Origin: Peronospora farinosa
Lineage: Eukaryota; Oomycota; Peronosporomycetes; Peronosporales; Peronosporaceae
Direction of reading: 5' to 3'
Length of the DNA: 64,000 nucleotides
Assembly: GCA_947646735.1 (NCBI GenBank)
Contig: CANTFK010000842.1
Location: 372,001 to 436,000, forward strand
The notes under the pieces: model-generated
The model's database searches: none
The model's input: the letters and a program-made list of their open reading frames with translations, nothing else
What the model was told of the DNA's origin: nothing
Shown: piece after piece, positions 44,635 to 54,901 of the stretch
How the letters are laid out: each line of letters opens with the position of its first letter
Position numbering within the stretch: the stretch's first letter is position 1
Made by a program: the position numbers and the translations under genes

Positions 44635-47311
44635 TTGAATTTCAGCCTGCGATCTAATTTGAACCATGTCGAACGGAAACGGTGGAGGCTGGTACCCCTG
44701 CATCGGGTAAGCGTTAAAAATGCGATCCTTCAAGATCGCACAACTGAGATCCGGGAAGCGTGAGTACTTTGCGGCAATATCGAGTCGGCCCTCCGCTGCC
44801 ATCTATCGAAACGTAGCAACAATGTCACAAAAAGATAAGCGCAAGACTGTGTCAAATTCTTAAATGCGTTCCTGCATTGTCGCCACGTACCAGAGAAGCG
44901 TAATCAGCGAAACGCTGCGCGACTTCTGGACCCATAGATTGGTTAGGTTGGTCAACAGCCATGGCAAACACAGACACCTTCTCAACAAGACGGTGGAGTG
45001 CAGATGTATGTCCGAGTGTAAGCGTCTCAGCTTCGCTCTCCTTGCACCACGCATTTACGGTCTTTTCGACATTCACAGCACACATGAAACACAGTGTTGC
45101 AGAGTGCAGATCGCCAGCTGCCTCCAGTCGTGTGGCCAACTTGTCGCAAAGCGATGGGAACTCTTCGCTTTTGGCATACGTGCTCAAGATAGCCAGCGTT
45201 TGGCGCCACTCCGCGAGGTCTGATACTTCCACGAGTTCACTCAGCTCGTTCTTAATGATAGCCGCCACCACTCGCATTACAGGGCGTGTCTGATGAGAAA
45301 AGAATGCACGCTGGGTCTTCTCCCAGAGCTCAGGGCCACCGCAAGAAGCTAGCAGCAGCGCATCCGCAAGCTGGTTGTACGCCAAACAACAGTTAACGGC
45401 CACTTCAAAGTTGCCTACCAACAGCGCCTGCATCAACGTGCTCTCAGATTCTTCTGTGTATACAGGAGCGGGAGCAGCATCCAGACGCTTACTCTTGTCT
45501 TCATCCAAAGTAAAGGGTAATGAAGCAGCCAAAGCAGAGACATCCGACAATGGAGATGCCGGCGTAGCAGCAGTAGCTTCGCCACCTCCATTAGGCTGGA
45601 AGCCTGATGAAAACACGTCTGCAGCTCCCAAGCCGGTAGACTAAAGAATACATAACAAAGTAAAAAGTAAGTTACGTGAATCATCACTTTGTACAACAAA
45701 AGTACGTACGTCAATCCTGTCGCTCAGCAATGCTCCTGTTACAGGGTCCACTTGTGCTACAGGGGCGTGCGACGTCGGATCGACACCAAGTGAAGCGGTC
45801 GCAGCAGCTTGTGCTGCCGCAGCTTCCGGGTTAAACTTGGCGTTTAGTTTATCAATCTCTTCCGCGTTCAACCCAAGGTGAAGCAGCAGGTGCTGGCGGG
45901 CATCCTTCTCAAAGAGAATTTTCATAAAACACCACACACTACGCTCGCCAGCAGTTGTGGCAGTCGCAATCTTTTGCTCACAATGACCCTTGAGATTTTT
46001 GGTTTCCAAAGAGCGGTCCAACGCTTCTGCCTCAGCCACCAGTACTGTGTCACTAATAACGCGCTGCATGTGAATAAGTCGACGTTGGTCGCCATTAGAG
46101 CCTGCAGGTTCCTGTGGGTTGACGATCGTCACCAGCTTTCCTCCGAATCCAAAAGACGCGCCAGCCGGTCGACAACTCCACTTCGGTGGACGACAATTCG
46201 GGTTGCCACCACCGGAAAGGCCCCAAATCTGTACCTTACCGTCCAGTGAGCACGTTGAAGCAACCGCAGGAATCTGAGGTGACCACTGAACATTCCAACG
46301 ACGCTGGCCAGCAAGACCACCACCAAAGTACTGGTTTGATCCCATTGCTGGAGCGTTAAGGGCATCTGAAGGAATTTCTGCAACCGTCTTGCGCGAAAAA
46401 AGGTCCCAAAGCAGCGTCCTGTTGTCCTTACCACATGACAATAGAAGGCCAGGGTCATTAGGACACCATGACATGGATAATACGCCGGCAGTGTGATCAT
46501 GGAACTCGGCTAGTGGCGTACTGGTCGAGTTGCGCAGGTCCCAAAGCTTCACCGCAGGTTGCTGGTCATCGCCTGAGGCAGTTGCAAGTTGCAGACCTTC
46601 GTTGGGGTTCCACACAAGAGCCGTGGTTGCTCCACGCCCCGGGTCACGCAGTTCACACCACGGTTTTTTCTGCTTGAGGTCCCAAACAACGACGGTGCCG
46701 TTTTGCGATCCAGTGGCCAAAATGTAATTCACTTGAGTGTTCCATGCTACACTGATGATCTCATTCACCTGTGGCTGCGCTGTCGTAGGACCTCCAGGTG
46801 TAAAGACACCAGGGCTCGTGAGCTTCTCCAGCGACATAATGTACACTTCACCATCGCTGCCGCCTGAAGCCAACAGGTGCGCGCTATCTTCGTGCGGATT
46901 GAACTGCAGTGCATTGACAGCGCCCTTATGGCGCGTGATGCGACCAATCTCACAAGACACAGGGGTCTCGGTACCTGGCTCCTGGTCCAGCAAGAGCGCT
47001 GGGTTCCAAAGTGACACGGAACCGTCGGCCATCCCACCAGCGATGATGCCGTACGGACACGTGTCGTGATGACGCGGCACATCGCGCCACGCTAACGACG
47101 TGAAGCGTGATGGCGTCTTGATGGAGCCTAGTGTGATCATGGCCCTACTAGGATCGCTCAGGTCCATGGATACGAGCTTGAACTCGCCGCCATTGTTCTC
47201 AAAGCCGACGCCACCGTCACCCTTGGAGCCGAGCGCCAAGAGCTCCGCACGTCGCTTTATGGGGCTCCAGGCCACCGCCGCATTTGCTTGAATCTCCTTC
47301 AGCAGCGACAT
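43087..47311 (-). CDS. SEC31: COPII coat protein SEC31
   Basis: Outer-coat subunit of COPII vesicles leaving the ER. Four exons (47311-45710, 45640-44891, 44802-43399, 43335-43087) join in phase to about 1,334 aa. Exon 1 begins MSLLKEI and encodes the WD40 propeller (residues about 1-400, with repeats such as SAHLLASGGSDGEVYIM, ATGSQNGTVVVWDLKQKKPW, DNRTLLWD), then the start of the alpha-solenoid. Exon 2 is the solenoid (QALLVGNFEVAVNCCLAYNQLADALLLAS). Exon 3 holds a poly-Gln run, a Pro/Gly/Gln-rich disordered region with an A-F-P-G-Q repeat, and exon 4 the C-terminal SRA-like helical domain. The catalytic Trp-Asn GAP-stimulating pair could not be assigned. The exon 3 composition inflates the length. 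Confidence 0.95.
43985..44175 (-). repeat. P-G-Q-(S/A)-A-x-x-A-F repeat in SEC31
   Basis: Seven or so in-frame copies of a 10-residue unit, A-F-P-G-Q-(S/A)-A-A-P-A, encoded by 30-bp DNA repeats (GGGAATGCGGGAGCTGCAGC-like on the plus strand). They sit in the disordered linker of SEC31. Neighbouring copies are almost identical at the DNA level, pointing to recent slippage or unequal exchange. Confidence 0.85.
44565..44640 (-). repeat. poly-Gln (CAA/CAG) tract in SEC31
   Basis: About 25 consecutive Gln codons, mixed CAA and CAG, just after the start of exon 3's disordered region. On the plus strand it reads TTG/CTG repeats. Codon mixing suggests an older, partly stabilised tract. Confidence 0.9.
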
Positions 47312-47759
47312 GTTTTTCTATTGGATACACGTGTGCCTTTTTTCCGCCTCTTTCTTCTGTAGATGCACGCAAGTCGTCAGTGTCTTGTCTTGATCGGACT
47401 GCAAGGGGGGAAGCTGAGTCCAAATGGTAAAAATAATGAGCCAATAAAAGACAAGAATGAACAAGTTTGTACCAATGATCGAAGGACACACGCTCCACGA
47501 TCCTGCCCCAAGCACTAAGTACGAAGTCGTGCGCGCCTAGTGGTGATTGGATAAAATACTCCATGTCTCGATTAGCTCCGTTTTAGAGTGGCACCACTTC
47601 ACTTTGGGACTAATCATTTTGGTGGAGCTTGGTGCAACATAAGCACTCCAACAGCGTATTGTTCGAATTTTTATATATAACTGACACCAGGTAAATTACC
47701 GGATCGGAAGCAGGTAAAAGTCCAATTTAACGTCATTTTTCATTTCTCACAGAGTCGAA
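47312..47759. promoter_or_regulatory. divergent promoter region, SEC31 and acid phosphatase
   Basis: 448 bp between two divergently transcribed genes. Close to the right-hand gene, TCATTTTTCATTT (47733-47745) resembles the oomycete initiator plus flanking promoter region (TCATTTTTCAATTT type), 15 nt upstream of the ATG. No gene or repeat seen in the rest. Confidence 0.5.
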
Positions 47760-49261
47760 ATGGTACGCACCTTTCGTCGCTCGTCCATACTATTGCTTGT
47801 GATGCTGGCCACTGGAACCGTCTCGGCTGTGGCATCCCCTAGGTACGTCCACACTACTACTGCCTCTATTGCAGATTTTGATGTGCAAGCTGACGTTCTC
47901 TGCTCGTTGAGTATCGTAGTGAACTACGCCGTCTAGTGACTCTTTCTCGCCACGGCAGTCGAGCACCGAACGATGTCGTCAAGATCATGTGCCCTCATAA
48001 CAAGGCCAACTTGGACGCGTACAAGGTGCCATTTAAGCAGCTTACGGAAAACGGCATGAAGCAGATGCAGGCTGTAGGTGAGCATATTCGCCTCACGTAC
48101 ATGGTTGACGAGCCGCTCCATGAGGACGCCTTCCTGTCGCGCTCATTCAATGGTGTGAACCACTCGCACTTCGAGACCTACTTCCGGTCCGACGCTGCAA
48201 CGCGCTGCTCACAGAGTGCAGCAGCAGTAGCGTACGGCCTCTACCCGGACGGAACCGGTCCGCAAGGCTACCCTCACCAGCTTGTACCAATCACTATGCA
48301 GTTAGTGGAAAATGAGCATGCATTTGCAGCTACAAAGGGACCCTGCAAGAATACATTGGACGCCGATCTCGCTGTATACGCTAACACCCGAGCGCCTGAG
48401 CTTTTTGATCAGTATCGCGACGTTCTCGACCAATTGGGCGCAGTCTGCGGTGTCGCCGTTGAAGATATCCCAAACTTGCCGGGTGGCGAAGACATCGTAC
48501 TGGGCGTCAAAGACTTAGCGGATATGTTTGGCTTCGATCGGGACGAGGGTCTTCCACTTACCGAAGGAATGACTGTCGTGGCGCGCGAGAAGCTAGAGCA
48601 GTTGGCATTCACGAACCTCATGGAGAGATACTACTCGACGGATCGCGAGATTACGTACTGGGTCGGTGGTTTTGGCGATCTGCTTATCAACACGCTTCAG
48701 GGTGGAGCTGTACCGACGGCACCAGCTTACACAGAGTATCGCTACTTTTCCTTCCATGGCCACCGAGAGTTGCTGCACGGTCTGGGTATGATGCTGGGCT
48801 GGGAGTTCCACTTTGACGGACTCCCCCAAGCTCTTAATGTGACGGCTTTGCACCCGGGAACCTCCATGTTCTTTGAGCTGCGCGCGCGTCAACTCACTGC
48901 TGAAGAGGCCCATAAGCAACCGGAAGTGAAGGAGGCTTACTTTGTGCGAACATACATATGGTCGCCGTTCACTGAGCGCGAGCACATTAAGCTAACGAAG
49001 TGCTCGGTTGCAGATTGTCCGTTTGAAGAGTTCAAACAGATCATTACCAGCCATATTGCCAGGACTGGAACCTGGGATGCTATCTGCAATTATCATAAAC
49101 CAGTTTGGGACGAAGACCATGCTCAGGGCCGCGCTGTGGAGAGCAGCTATGGGTTCGCAGGTTCCTCCTTCTTCGTCGTAATTAGTATTGCCATAGTGGC
49201 AAGCCTGGCGTTTACGGCGTTTAAGGTCTACAAGCGCCGCCGCGGATACACCATGGTGTAA
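47760..49261 (+). CDS. membrane-anchored histidine acid phosphatase
   Basis: Two exons (47760-47842 and 47920-49261) join in phase to 474 aa. A signal peptide (about residues 1-24) is followed by a histidine acid phosphatase domain with the catalytic R-H-G-S-R-A-P motif near residue 40, and one C-terminal membrane segment (SSFFVVISIAIVASLAF) followed by a basic cytosolic tail (KVYKRRRGY). Paired Cys residues fit an extracellular fold. The second active-site block reads G-H-R-E-L-L-H-G-L-G, where HAPs have H-D or H-A-E, so Glu probably serves as proton donor, as in phytase/MINPP-type members. The substrate is unknown; phytate or phosphoesters outside the cell are possible. Confidence 0.88.
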
Positions 49262-49503
49262 GCCCGCTCGCTGCCTTACCGTATAATTGCAGCTGCCACT
49301 GACACCAAAATAGGTAAAAAGTAGTTGAAAGGATGTCCAAATGGCACCATGTCCAGCATATTTGTTACAAGGACTAGAAAGCTTCGTACCATACCCTTTC
49401 CGCAACCAGCAGCGGCTGTCGCGGACATATAGCACAAGTCCGACAGCTTTCAGCTCTGCGTTTTGTCACCAGACTTAAGCGCTATCCGGCAGTCAAGAAA
49501 AAA

Positions 49504-51069
49504 TTATTGCTGCTGGCGCAACTCCTGGAGTTTTGCAGCCAGAGCGTCAACCTTTGCCAACCCCTTTGCTTTGCCTTGAATGACACCATTCTTACCACCA
49601 CCGCCCTTTCCGTCGATGAGTGGCAGCACAGACCTTCCATGAGCGATAATGAACTCCGGAGGTCCGGCAATAAGGAAGAGGCCGTCGCCTTGCAGCGTAC
49701 CAGCTGTAAGAACAAACACAGCATCATTCTTCGCATCACCCAAAAAACCCAGTAATGTCTGCAAGAAGCCAAGATTGCCCTCATGACGGTGGTACGTGAC
49801 GACACCCTCAGCCGTCCGCGCCGTTAGATCGCGCGCAATGGACGCGGCCAATTCCTTCTGCAAATTTTTAAGCTCTTTTGTAGCGCTCTTCTGGAATTGC
49901 AACAACTTCTCCGTTCGTGACGCGTGGTCTTCGGGTGCACTGCTTAACAGCTTCGTCATTGTGTGCTGATTTCTCAACCTAGACATACACAAACACACGG
50001 ATGTTAAGCAAAGCGCAATAAATTCTGTTTCAACTAGAAAAGCGGCACTCACATCCGTGAAAATTCGCGGTTTACACGATCACCAGCGACAAACCAAACG
50101 CGAGTAGCTCCGCGTGTAAACTCAGTACTGAGCACACGCAGCGATCGAAGCTGTGCAAGGTTCTGGACATGTGTACCGCAGCATGGGTTCACATCCAAGC
50201 CGTCAATAGTCACAATGCGCATCGCCTTAGGCATCTCTCCATGCTCAAATTTTGCAGCAATCTTGTTCCACTCGTCCGTCCCAGGTTTCGCAAACGAAGG
50301 CGTCATGGTCAGACCAGCAACGATAGCTTCATTCACAGCATTCTCGATCGTCTGAAGCATCTCAGCAGAGATCACGTTTTTGTCCTTGCTAGCGACCTTA
50401 CCACCCTCAGCAGTTGTCGACGACACTGAAACACGATCCATCGGCACAAGCTCGACATTGCAGCGTTCTTCTCCAAGTGACCACGTCGTAGTATCATACC
50501 CATAGTTCCCTAAGATCGCACTGAAAAGGTGCTGCGCCGAGTGCTGCTGCATGTGATCAAAGCGGCGAGCCCAATCGACGTTAGCGACCACCTCCTGTCC
50601 CTCCACAAACGGCGCCTGTTCCTTATCCTTCACGGGGACTCGATGCAAACAACGACCATCTTTCACGTACACCTGATCCACTAATACACCATCAATATTG
50701 CCAGTATCACATGGCTGTCCTCCGCCTTCAGGGAAGAGCACTGTACGACGTCAAGAGAAGGCATCAATCCTCAGCAAAATAAGAAAAACACCCACCAACG
50801 CACACGTGCAATCCAAAATAGTTGCAAGATCGTAATGAAGCGAGTTGCTATGCACCTGTATCGTATAGCTCCACTTCGTAAAAATGTTGGGCCTTGGTCT
50901 TCTTGGTAGCCAGCACCACAAGCTCATGGCACGCGTGCACAGCTGTACGTAGCGAACGCAGTGACGAGTCACGTTGACAGGCGAGAGCCCCTGGAGTTGC
51001 AAGACACAGCGTCACGCGATCCGTTCCATAGGCCGCTGAGGCTGCAATAGAGCCTTTCGTTAAAGCCAT
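49504..51069 (-). CDS. AlaX/AARSD1-type tRNA-Ala editing protein
   Basis: Homologue of the free-standing alanyl-tRNA editing domain that removes Ser (or Gly) from tRNA-Ala. Three exons (51069-50856, 50740-50053, 49978-49504) join in phase to 458 aa. Motifs are LFPEGGGQP, the zinc-binding H-x-x-x-H in QQHSAQHLFSA, and the second zinc site CCGTHV. A C-terminal helical region of about 60 residues and a DHHA1-like domain with a Gly/Lys-rich loop (GKGGGGKNG) follow. This is the long AlaX-L/AARSD1 form, and there is no aminoacylation domain. Confidence 0.92.
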
Positions 51070-51370
51070 TGAAGCTCGCCGTGACGTTGACGTGTAGGCA
51101 AATATGTCTCAAAAAGGGACAAACCCAAACGGTGGCTCCCTATGTTTTTCAGAGTTAATATCACTGTTAGATTTAAGGTTTATCAATGTACAAGATAAGA
51201 TTGTTTATCCTCTATCTTTTATTTAATTGCATCAATCTATTTAAGTACGATAGCTACGTCAGAATGGTGCTTTGTGCGATCACGTTTTTTTACCCATCGA
51301 ATGTGACCATCAGTCACAACGAGAAGATCAAAGAAGCTCCTGCATCGTCGTCTCATCACTTAATTTCCTT
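51070..51370. promoter_or_regulatory. divergent promoter region, AlaX and PFK
   Basis: 301 bp between divergent starts. An out-of-frame ATG is present at 51187 and an in-frame open stretch runs into PFK, but no ATG lies in it before 51371. No repeats seen. Confidence 0.4.
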
Positions 51371-52873
51371 ATGAGCACCAGTCGTGAGGTTTCGAACTCT
51401 TCCGCCACCACTTTTCAGACTGCACCATTCGCTAGTAAGCATCCCAAAGGCTTTGGCGAGATGGTGCTGGTTGACGGTGTCAGCATTACACAGACGTACT
51501 TGTTGCCGGTGCCCCACCTTCGTCAGTGGCTACCGGAGAAAGACAAGAAGGTCTGCAACCGTCGCAAGCTTGATACGCTCACTGAAGACTCAGTAGAGCG
51601 CAAGAGTACCTACAATAAGATCATGGGCAAGTCCGACGTGATTCTAGGCGACATTCGCCGCAATAACACACAGGCCGCCGTTTCGCGTGCCTACTTGCGT
51701 GCTGGCCCGCGTGAAACCACTTATTTCGATCCTTCTACAGTCAAGGCTGCTATCGTGACTTGCGGTGGGCTGAGCCCCGGTCTGAACAATGTTGTGCGTG
51801 ACGTTACCCTCGCTCTGTGGAACTTGTACGGCGTGCGTGAGGTCTACGGTATCCGCATGGGCTTTTCCGGCTTTTACAACTGGAAATCACTGGACCAGAA
51901 GGAGGCTCCTATCATGCTCACGCCCAAGTCTGTGGCCAATATTCACCACTACGGTGGCACTATCCTTGGTTCCAACCGTGGCGGCTTCGAGCTGGAAAAG
52001 ATCATAAACTTTCTCACCACGTACGATATCTCGCAGGTGTACGTGATTGGCGGTGATGGTACCCATCGTGCTGCTAACAAGATCTCGGAGGAGTGCCGTC
52101 GCCGCAAGCTGGCAGTCGCTGTCGCCGGAGTGCCTAAGACTATCGATAACGACGTGGACCTTCTCGACCGCAGCTTCGGCTTTAACACAGCTGTCGAGGA
52201 GGCCCAGCGCGCCATTCGCTCGGCTGGCACAGAGGCTCGTTGTGTGCCCAACGGTATTGGTGTCGTCAAGCTTATGGGACGTAGCGCCGGTTTTATTGCT
52301 GCTCACGCGTCGCTTTCCAGCGGTGATGTCAACCTGTGTCTCATTCCAGAGATTCCAATTGAACTTGACGGTCCTCGCAGTTGCTTGGACCACCTCGAGC
52401 ATGTGGTGGAGGAGCAGGGCCACGGCGTGGTCGTTGTCGCAGAGGGCGCCGGCGAGGAGCTACTGGGCACTTCGGTGGAGGCCGACGCCGGCGGGAACAA
52501 GAAGTTGCCGCCTATCGGCGCTTTCATGAAGGACCGCATCGAGGAGCACTTTGCTAAAAAGGGCAAGGCGTGTACTGTCAAGTACATTGATCCCTCGTAC
52601 ATGATCCGTTCGGTGCCAGCCAATGCCGCCGATAGTCTGTACTGTATGCTGCTGGGCCAGAATGCTGTACACGGTGCCATGGCCGGGTACACCGGTTTTA
52701 CGGTCGGTCTTAGCGCCAACCGCGTCGTGTACTTTCCCATCGAGGCCATCACGCGCAACTCGCCGCGTTGCATGGACCCCTTTGGCCGTACGTGGGAGCG
52801 CGTGCTATGCTTGACGCGCCAACCCAACACAGCTCGTGAGGGAGGCATTAAGGGTGCTAAATCTTCAGACTGA
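51371..52873 (+). CDS. 6-phosphofructokinase, plant-type (clade X) family
   Basis: Glycolytic phosphorylation of fructose 6-phosphate, in the cytosol. Single exon, 500 aa. An N-terminal extension of about 110 residues precedes the PFK fold: CGGLSPGLNNVVRDV, GFSGFY, a phosphate-donor loop GGDGTHRAA near residue 226, PKTIDNDVD near residue 255, MGRSAGFIA and the sugar-phosphate site IPEIPIELDG. The Gly in GGDGT is the residue normally linked to ATP use (pyrophosphate enzymes have GGDD), while Lys in PKTIDND is shared with plant ATP-PFKs and PPi enzymes. By motif I call it ATP-type, but donor choice needs an assay. The start is the first in-frame ATG. Confidence 0.92.
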   Translation: MSTSREVSNSSATTFQTAPFASKHPKGFGEMVLVDGVSITQTYLLPVPHLRQWLPEKDKKVCNRRKLDTLTEDSVERKSTYNKIMGKSDVILGDIRRNNTQAAVSRAYLRAGPRETTYFDPSTVKAAIVTCGGLSPGLNNVVRDVTLALWNLYGVREVYGIRMGFSGFYNWKSLDQKEAPIMLTPKSVANIHHYGGTILGSNRGGFELEKIINFLTTYDISQVYVIGGDGTHRAANKISEECRRRKLAVAVAGVPKTIDNDVDLLDRSFGFNTAVEEAQRAIRSAGTEARCVPNGIGVVKLMGRSAGFIAAHASLSSGDVNLCLIPEIPIELDGPRSCLDHLEHVVEEQGHGVVVVAEGAGEELLGTSVEADAGGNKKLPPIGAFMKDRIEEHFAKKGKACTVKYIDPSYMIRSVPANAADSLYCMLLGQNAVHGAMAGYTGFTVGLSANRVVYFPIEAITRNSPRCMDPFGRTWERVLCLTRQPNTAREGGIKGAKSSD

Positions 52874-53058
52874 GCCAACTGCATGTCAAGAGACTATTGA
52901 GTACCTACTGAAAAGTGCCTAACGTGAAGTCGTCAATATATCGACGAAGAGGATCCTTTTGTTTACTATCTTAGTGTAATGGAAGTCACTTGATCGCCAT
53001 ACGATGAATACAGGACAAGATAACAGGGTATTGATTAGACAACGAAACACTAGTTAAA

Positions 53059-53142
53059 CTAAAAGCATCAGATTGTTCGCTAAAAGCATCAGATTGTTCG
53101 CTAAAACCACCCAATTGTTTACTAAAAGCACTGGATTGTTAG
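53059..53142 (+). repeat. four 21-bp tandem repeats upstream of ALT
   Basis: Units CTAAAAGCATCAGATTGTTCG at 53059-53079 and 53080-53100 are identical; 53101-53121 and 53122-53142 differ at several positions (GTTTA and GTTAG ends). They lie 60-145 nt upstream of the alanine aminotransferase ATG. Confidence 0.85.
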
Positions 53143-53152
53143 CCGCTCGCTC

Positions 53153-53165
53153 TTCATTCTTCAAG
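53153..53165 (+). promoter_or_regulatory. initiator-like element upstream of ALT
   Basis: TTCATTCTTCAAG fits the oomycete initiator core (Y-T-C-A-x-T-Y-Y) about 40 nt before the start codon. This is a pattern match only. Confidence 0.35.
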
Positions 53166-53202
53166 TCGCCGTCCGCCTCGCAATCCACAAACACGTAGTA
53201 CG

Positions 53203-54702
53203 ATGCTCACTTATCAGGCACTTAAGCAGCTACGCACCTCATCCTTCCTAACCCGCCGTGGCTTTGCCGTGCTCACCACTGACACGATCAACCCCAACAT
53301 CGTCAAGGCCGAATACGCTGTACGTGGCGCGCTGGTGCTGCGCTCCAACGACTATGCGGACCGATTGGCACGCGGAGACAAGTCGTTGCCCTTCGATAAG
53401 GTCATCCCTTGCAATATCGGCAATCCGCTCGTGCTGAAGCAGGAGCCCATCGAATTCCATCGGCAGGTGCTAGCGCTTGTCAATGTACCGGGTCTCGTGG
53501 ACGAACCAGAGGCGCAGAAGATCTTTCCGCCGGACGCCATTGCCCGCGCCAAGTTTTACATCGACAACATCGTGGGTGGTACAGGTGCTTATGGACACAG
53601 TAAAGGCTCGGCCGTCGTGCGTGAGGAGGTCGCGCGCTTTATGGAGCGACGTGATGGCCACTCCGCTAATCCGGAGGACATTTTTCTCACGGACGGTGCC
53701 AGTCCGGCGGTGCAGAACTCGCTACTGACTCTGATCCGCGATGAAAATGACGCCATCCTTGCCCCTATTCCTCAGTACCCGCTGTATTCGGCGGCCATTG
53801 CCCTTAACGGCGGCTCTCTGGTGGGCTACTACCTGAATGAGGAGAATGCCTGGGGCCTGGACGTGAAGGAGCTAGCACGTGCTGTAAAGGAAGCTCGTGA
53901 CGCAGGCAAGAACGTGCGTGCAATGGCTGTGATCAACCCTGGCAACCCAACAGGCCAGTGCCTGTCATTGGAAAACATTGAGACAATTATTAAGTTTTGC
54001 AAGGAGGAGAACATTTTGATTCTGGCTGACGAGGTGTACCAGGAGAACGTGTACGCTAAGGGCAAAAAATTCCTATCGTTCAAGAAGGTGTTGCGTGACA
54101 TGGGCAAAGCGTACAAGGATGTGGAGCTTATTTCGTTCCACTCGACGTCCAAGGGTTTCACAGGTGAGTGTGGTCGTCGCGGTGGCTACATGGAGCTGGT
54201 GAACATCGATGACAGCGTCAAAGACCAGATTTACAAGCTCATGTCGGTGAGCTTGTGCTCGAACATAGACGGCCAGCTAGTGGTGGGAATGATGACCAAC
54301 CCGCCACAGCGCGGCGACGCGTCGTACGAGCGGTATGCCGAGCAGCGTGATGGTATCCTTGGATCGCTTAAGCGCCGTGCGGTGAAGCTCGTGAAGGCCT
54401 TTAACGAGCTGGAGGGAGTCACGTGCAACGAGACTGAGGGTGCAATGTACACGTTCCCGAACATCACGCTTCCGGCTAAGGCCATCGAGGCCGCCAAGGA
54501 TGCAGGTATGGCGCCTGACGCATTCTACTGCACGCAGATGCTGGATGATACGGGAATTGTGGTTGTACCTGGCTCGGGTTTCGGCCAAAAGGAGGGTACG
54601 TGGCACTTCCGCTCGACGATCTTGCCGCCCGAGGAAGCTGTGGACGAGGTGATCGAGAAGACCTCCAAGTTCCATGCCAAGTTTATGGACAGGTACCGAT
54701 AG
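53203..54702 (+). CDS. ALT1: alanine aminotransferase (glutamate-pyruvate transaminase)
   Basis: PLP-dependent exchange of amino groups between alanine and 2-oxoglutarate. Single exon, 499 aa. Family blocks are EYAVRGALVLR, KVIPCNIGNPL, GTGAYGHSKG, LTDGASPAVQNSL, INPGNPTGQ, LADEVYQENVY, and the PLP-lysine motif STSKGFTGECGRRGGY (Lys near residue 315). The N-terminus (MLTYQALKQLRTSSFLTRRGFAV) is basic and Ser/Thr-rich with no acidic residue, consistent with a mitochondrial targeting peptide. It is in tandem with PFK, but 330 bp away and with its own promoter-like sequence. Confidence 0.95.
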   Translation: MLTYQALKQLRTSSFLTRRGFAVLTTDTINPNIVKAEYAVRGALVLRSNDYADRLARGDKSLPFDKVIPCNIGNPLVLKQEPIEFHRQVLALVNVPGLVDEPEAQKIFPPDAIARAKFYIDNIVGGTGAYGHSKGSAVVREEVARFMERRDGHSANPEDIFLTDGASPAVQNSLLTLIRDENDAILAPIPQYPLYSAAIALNGGSLVGYYLNEENAWGLDVKELARAVKEARDAGKNVRAMAVINPGNPTGQCLSLENIETIIKFCKEENILILADEVYQENVYAKGKKFLSFKKVLRDMGKAYKDVELISFHSTSKGFTGECGRRGGYMELVNIDDSVKDQIYKLMSVSLCSNIDGQLVVGMMTNPPQRGDASYERYAEQRDGILGSLKRRAVKLVKAFNELEGVTCNETEGAMYTFPNITLPAKAIEAAKDAGMAPDAFYCTQMLDDTGIVVVPGSGFGQKEGTWHFRSTILPPEEAVDEVIEKTSKFHAKFMDRYR

Positions 54703-54901
54703 ATTGATATCAAGTTTAAAAGGACACGCTTCATGTGTTTTACCATGAATGCACAACAGGTAGGAATCGCCTTGTAAAGCCATTGCTGCTACTAATACTT
54801 CAACATTTGTTCAGCAAATTAGTCCAGCTTTACCAGTAAATTAGTCGGCTTTTTAGTACGATTTAGCAGGAACAAACGCCCAAGCCACTACTGACTGTAA
54901 C

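Larger units (their letters stand above)
52874..53202. promoter_or_regulatory. PFK to alanine aminotransferase intergenic region
   Basis: 329 bp between two same-strand genes. Its right half carries four 21-bp direct repeats (53059-53142) and, about 50 nt before the ATG, an initiator-like TTCATTCTTCAAG (53153-53165). Confidence 0.55.

Noticed and set aside
43665..44657. 330-codon plus-strand frame opposite SEC31 exon 3
   Set aside because: It is the antisense of the repeat and poly-Gln region; its Leu/Val strings and repeats mirror the SEC31 coding repeats.
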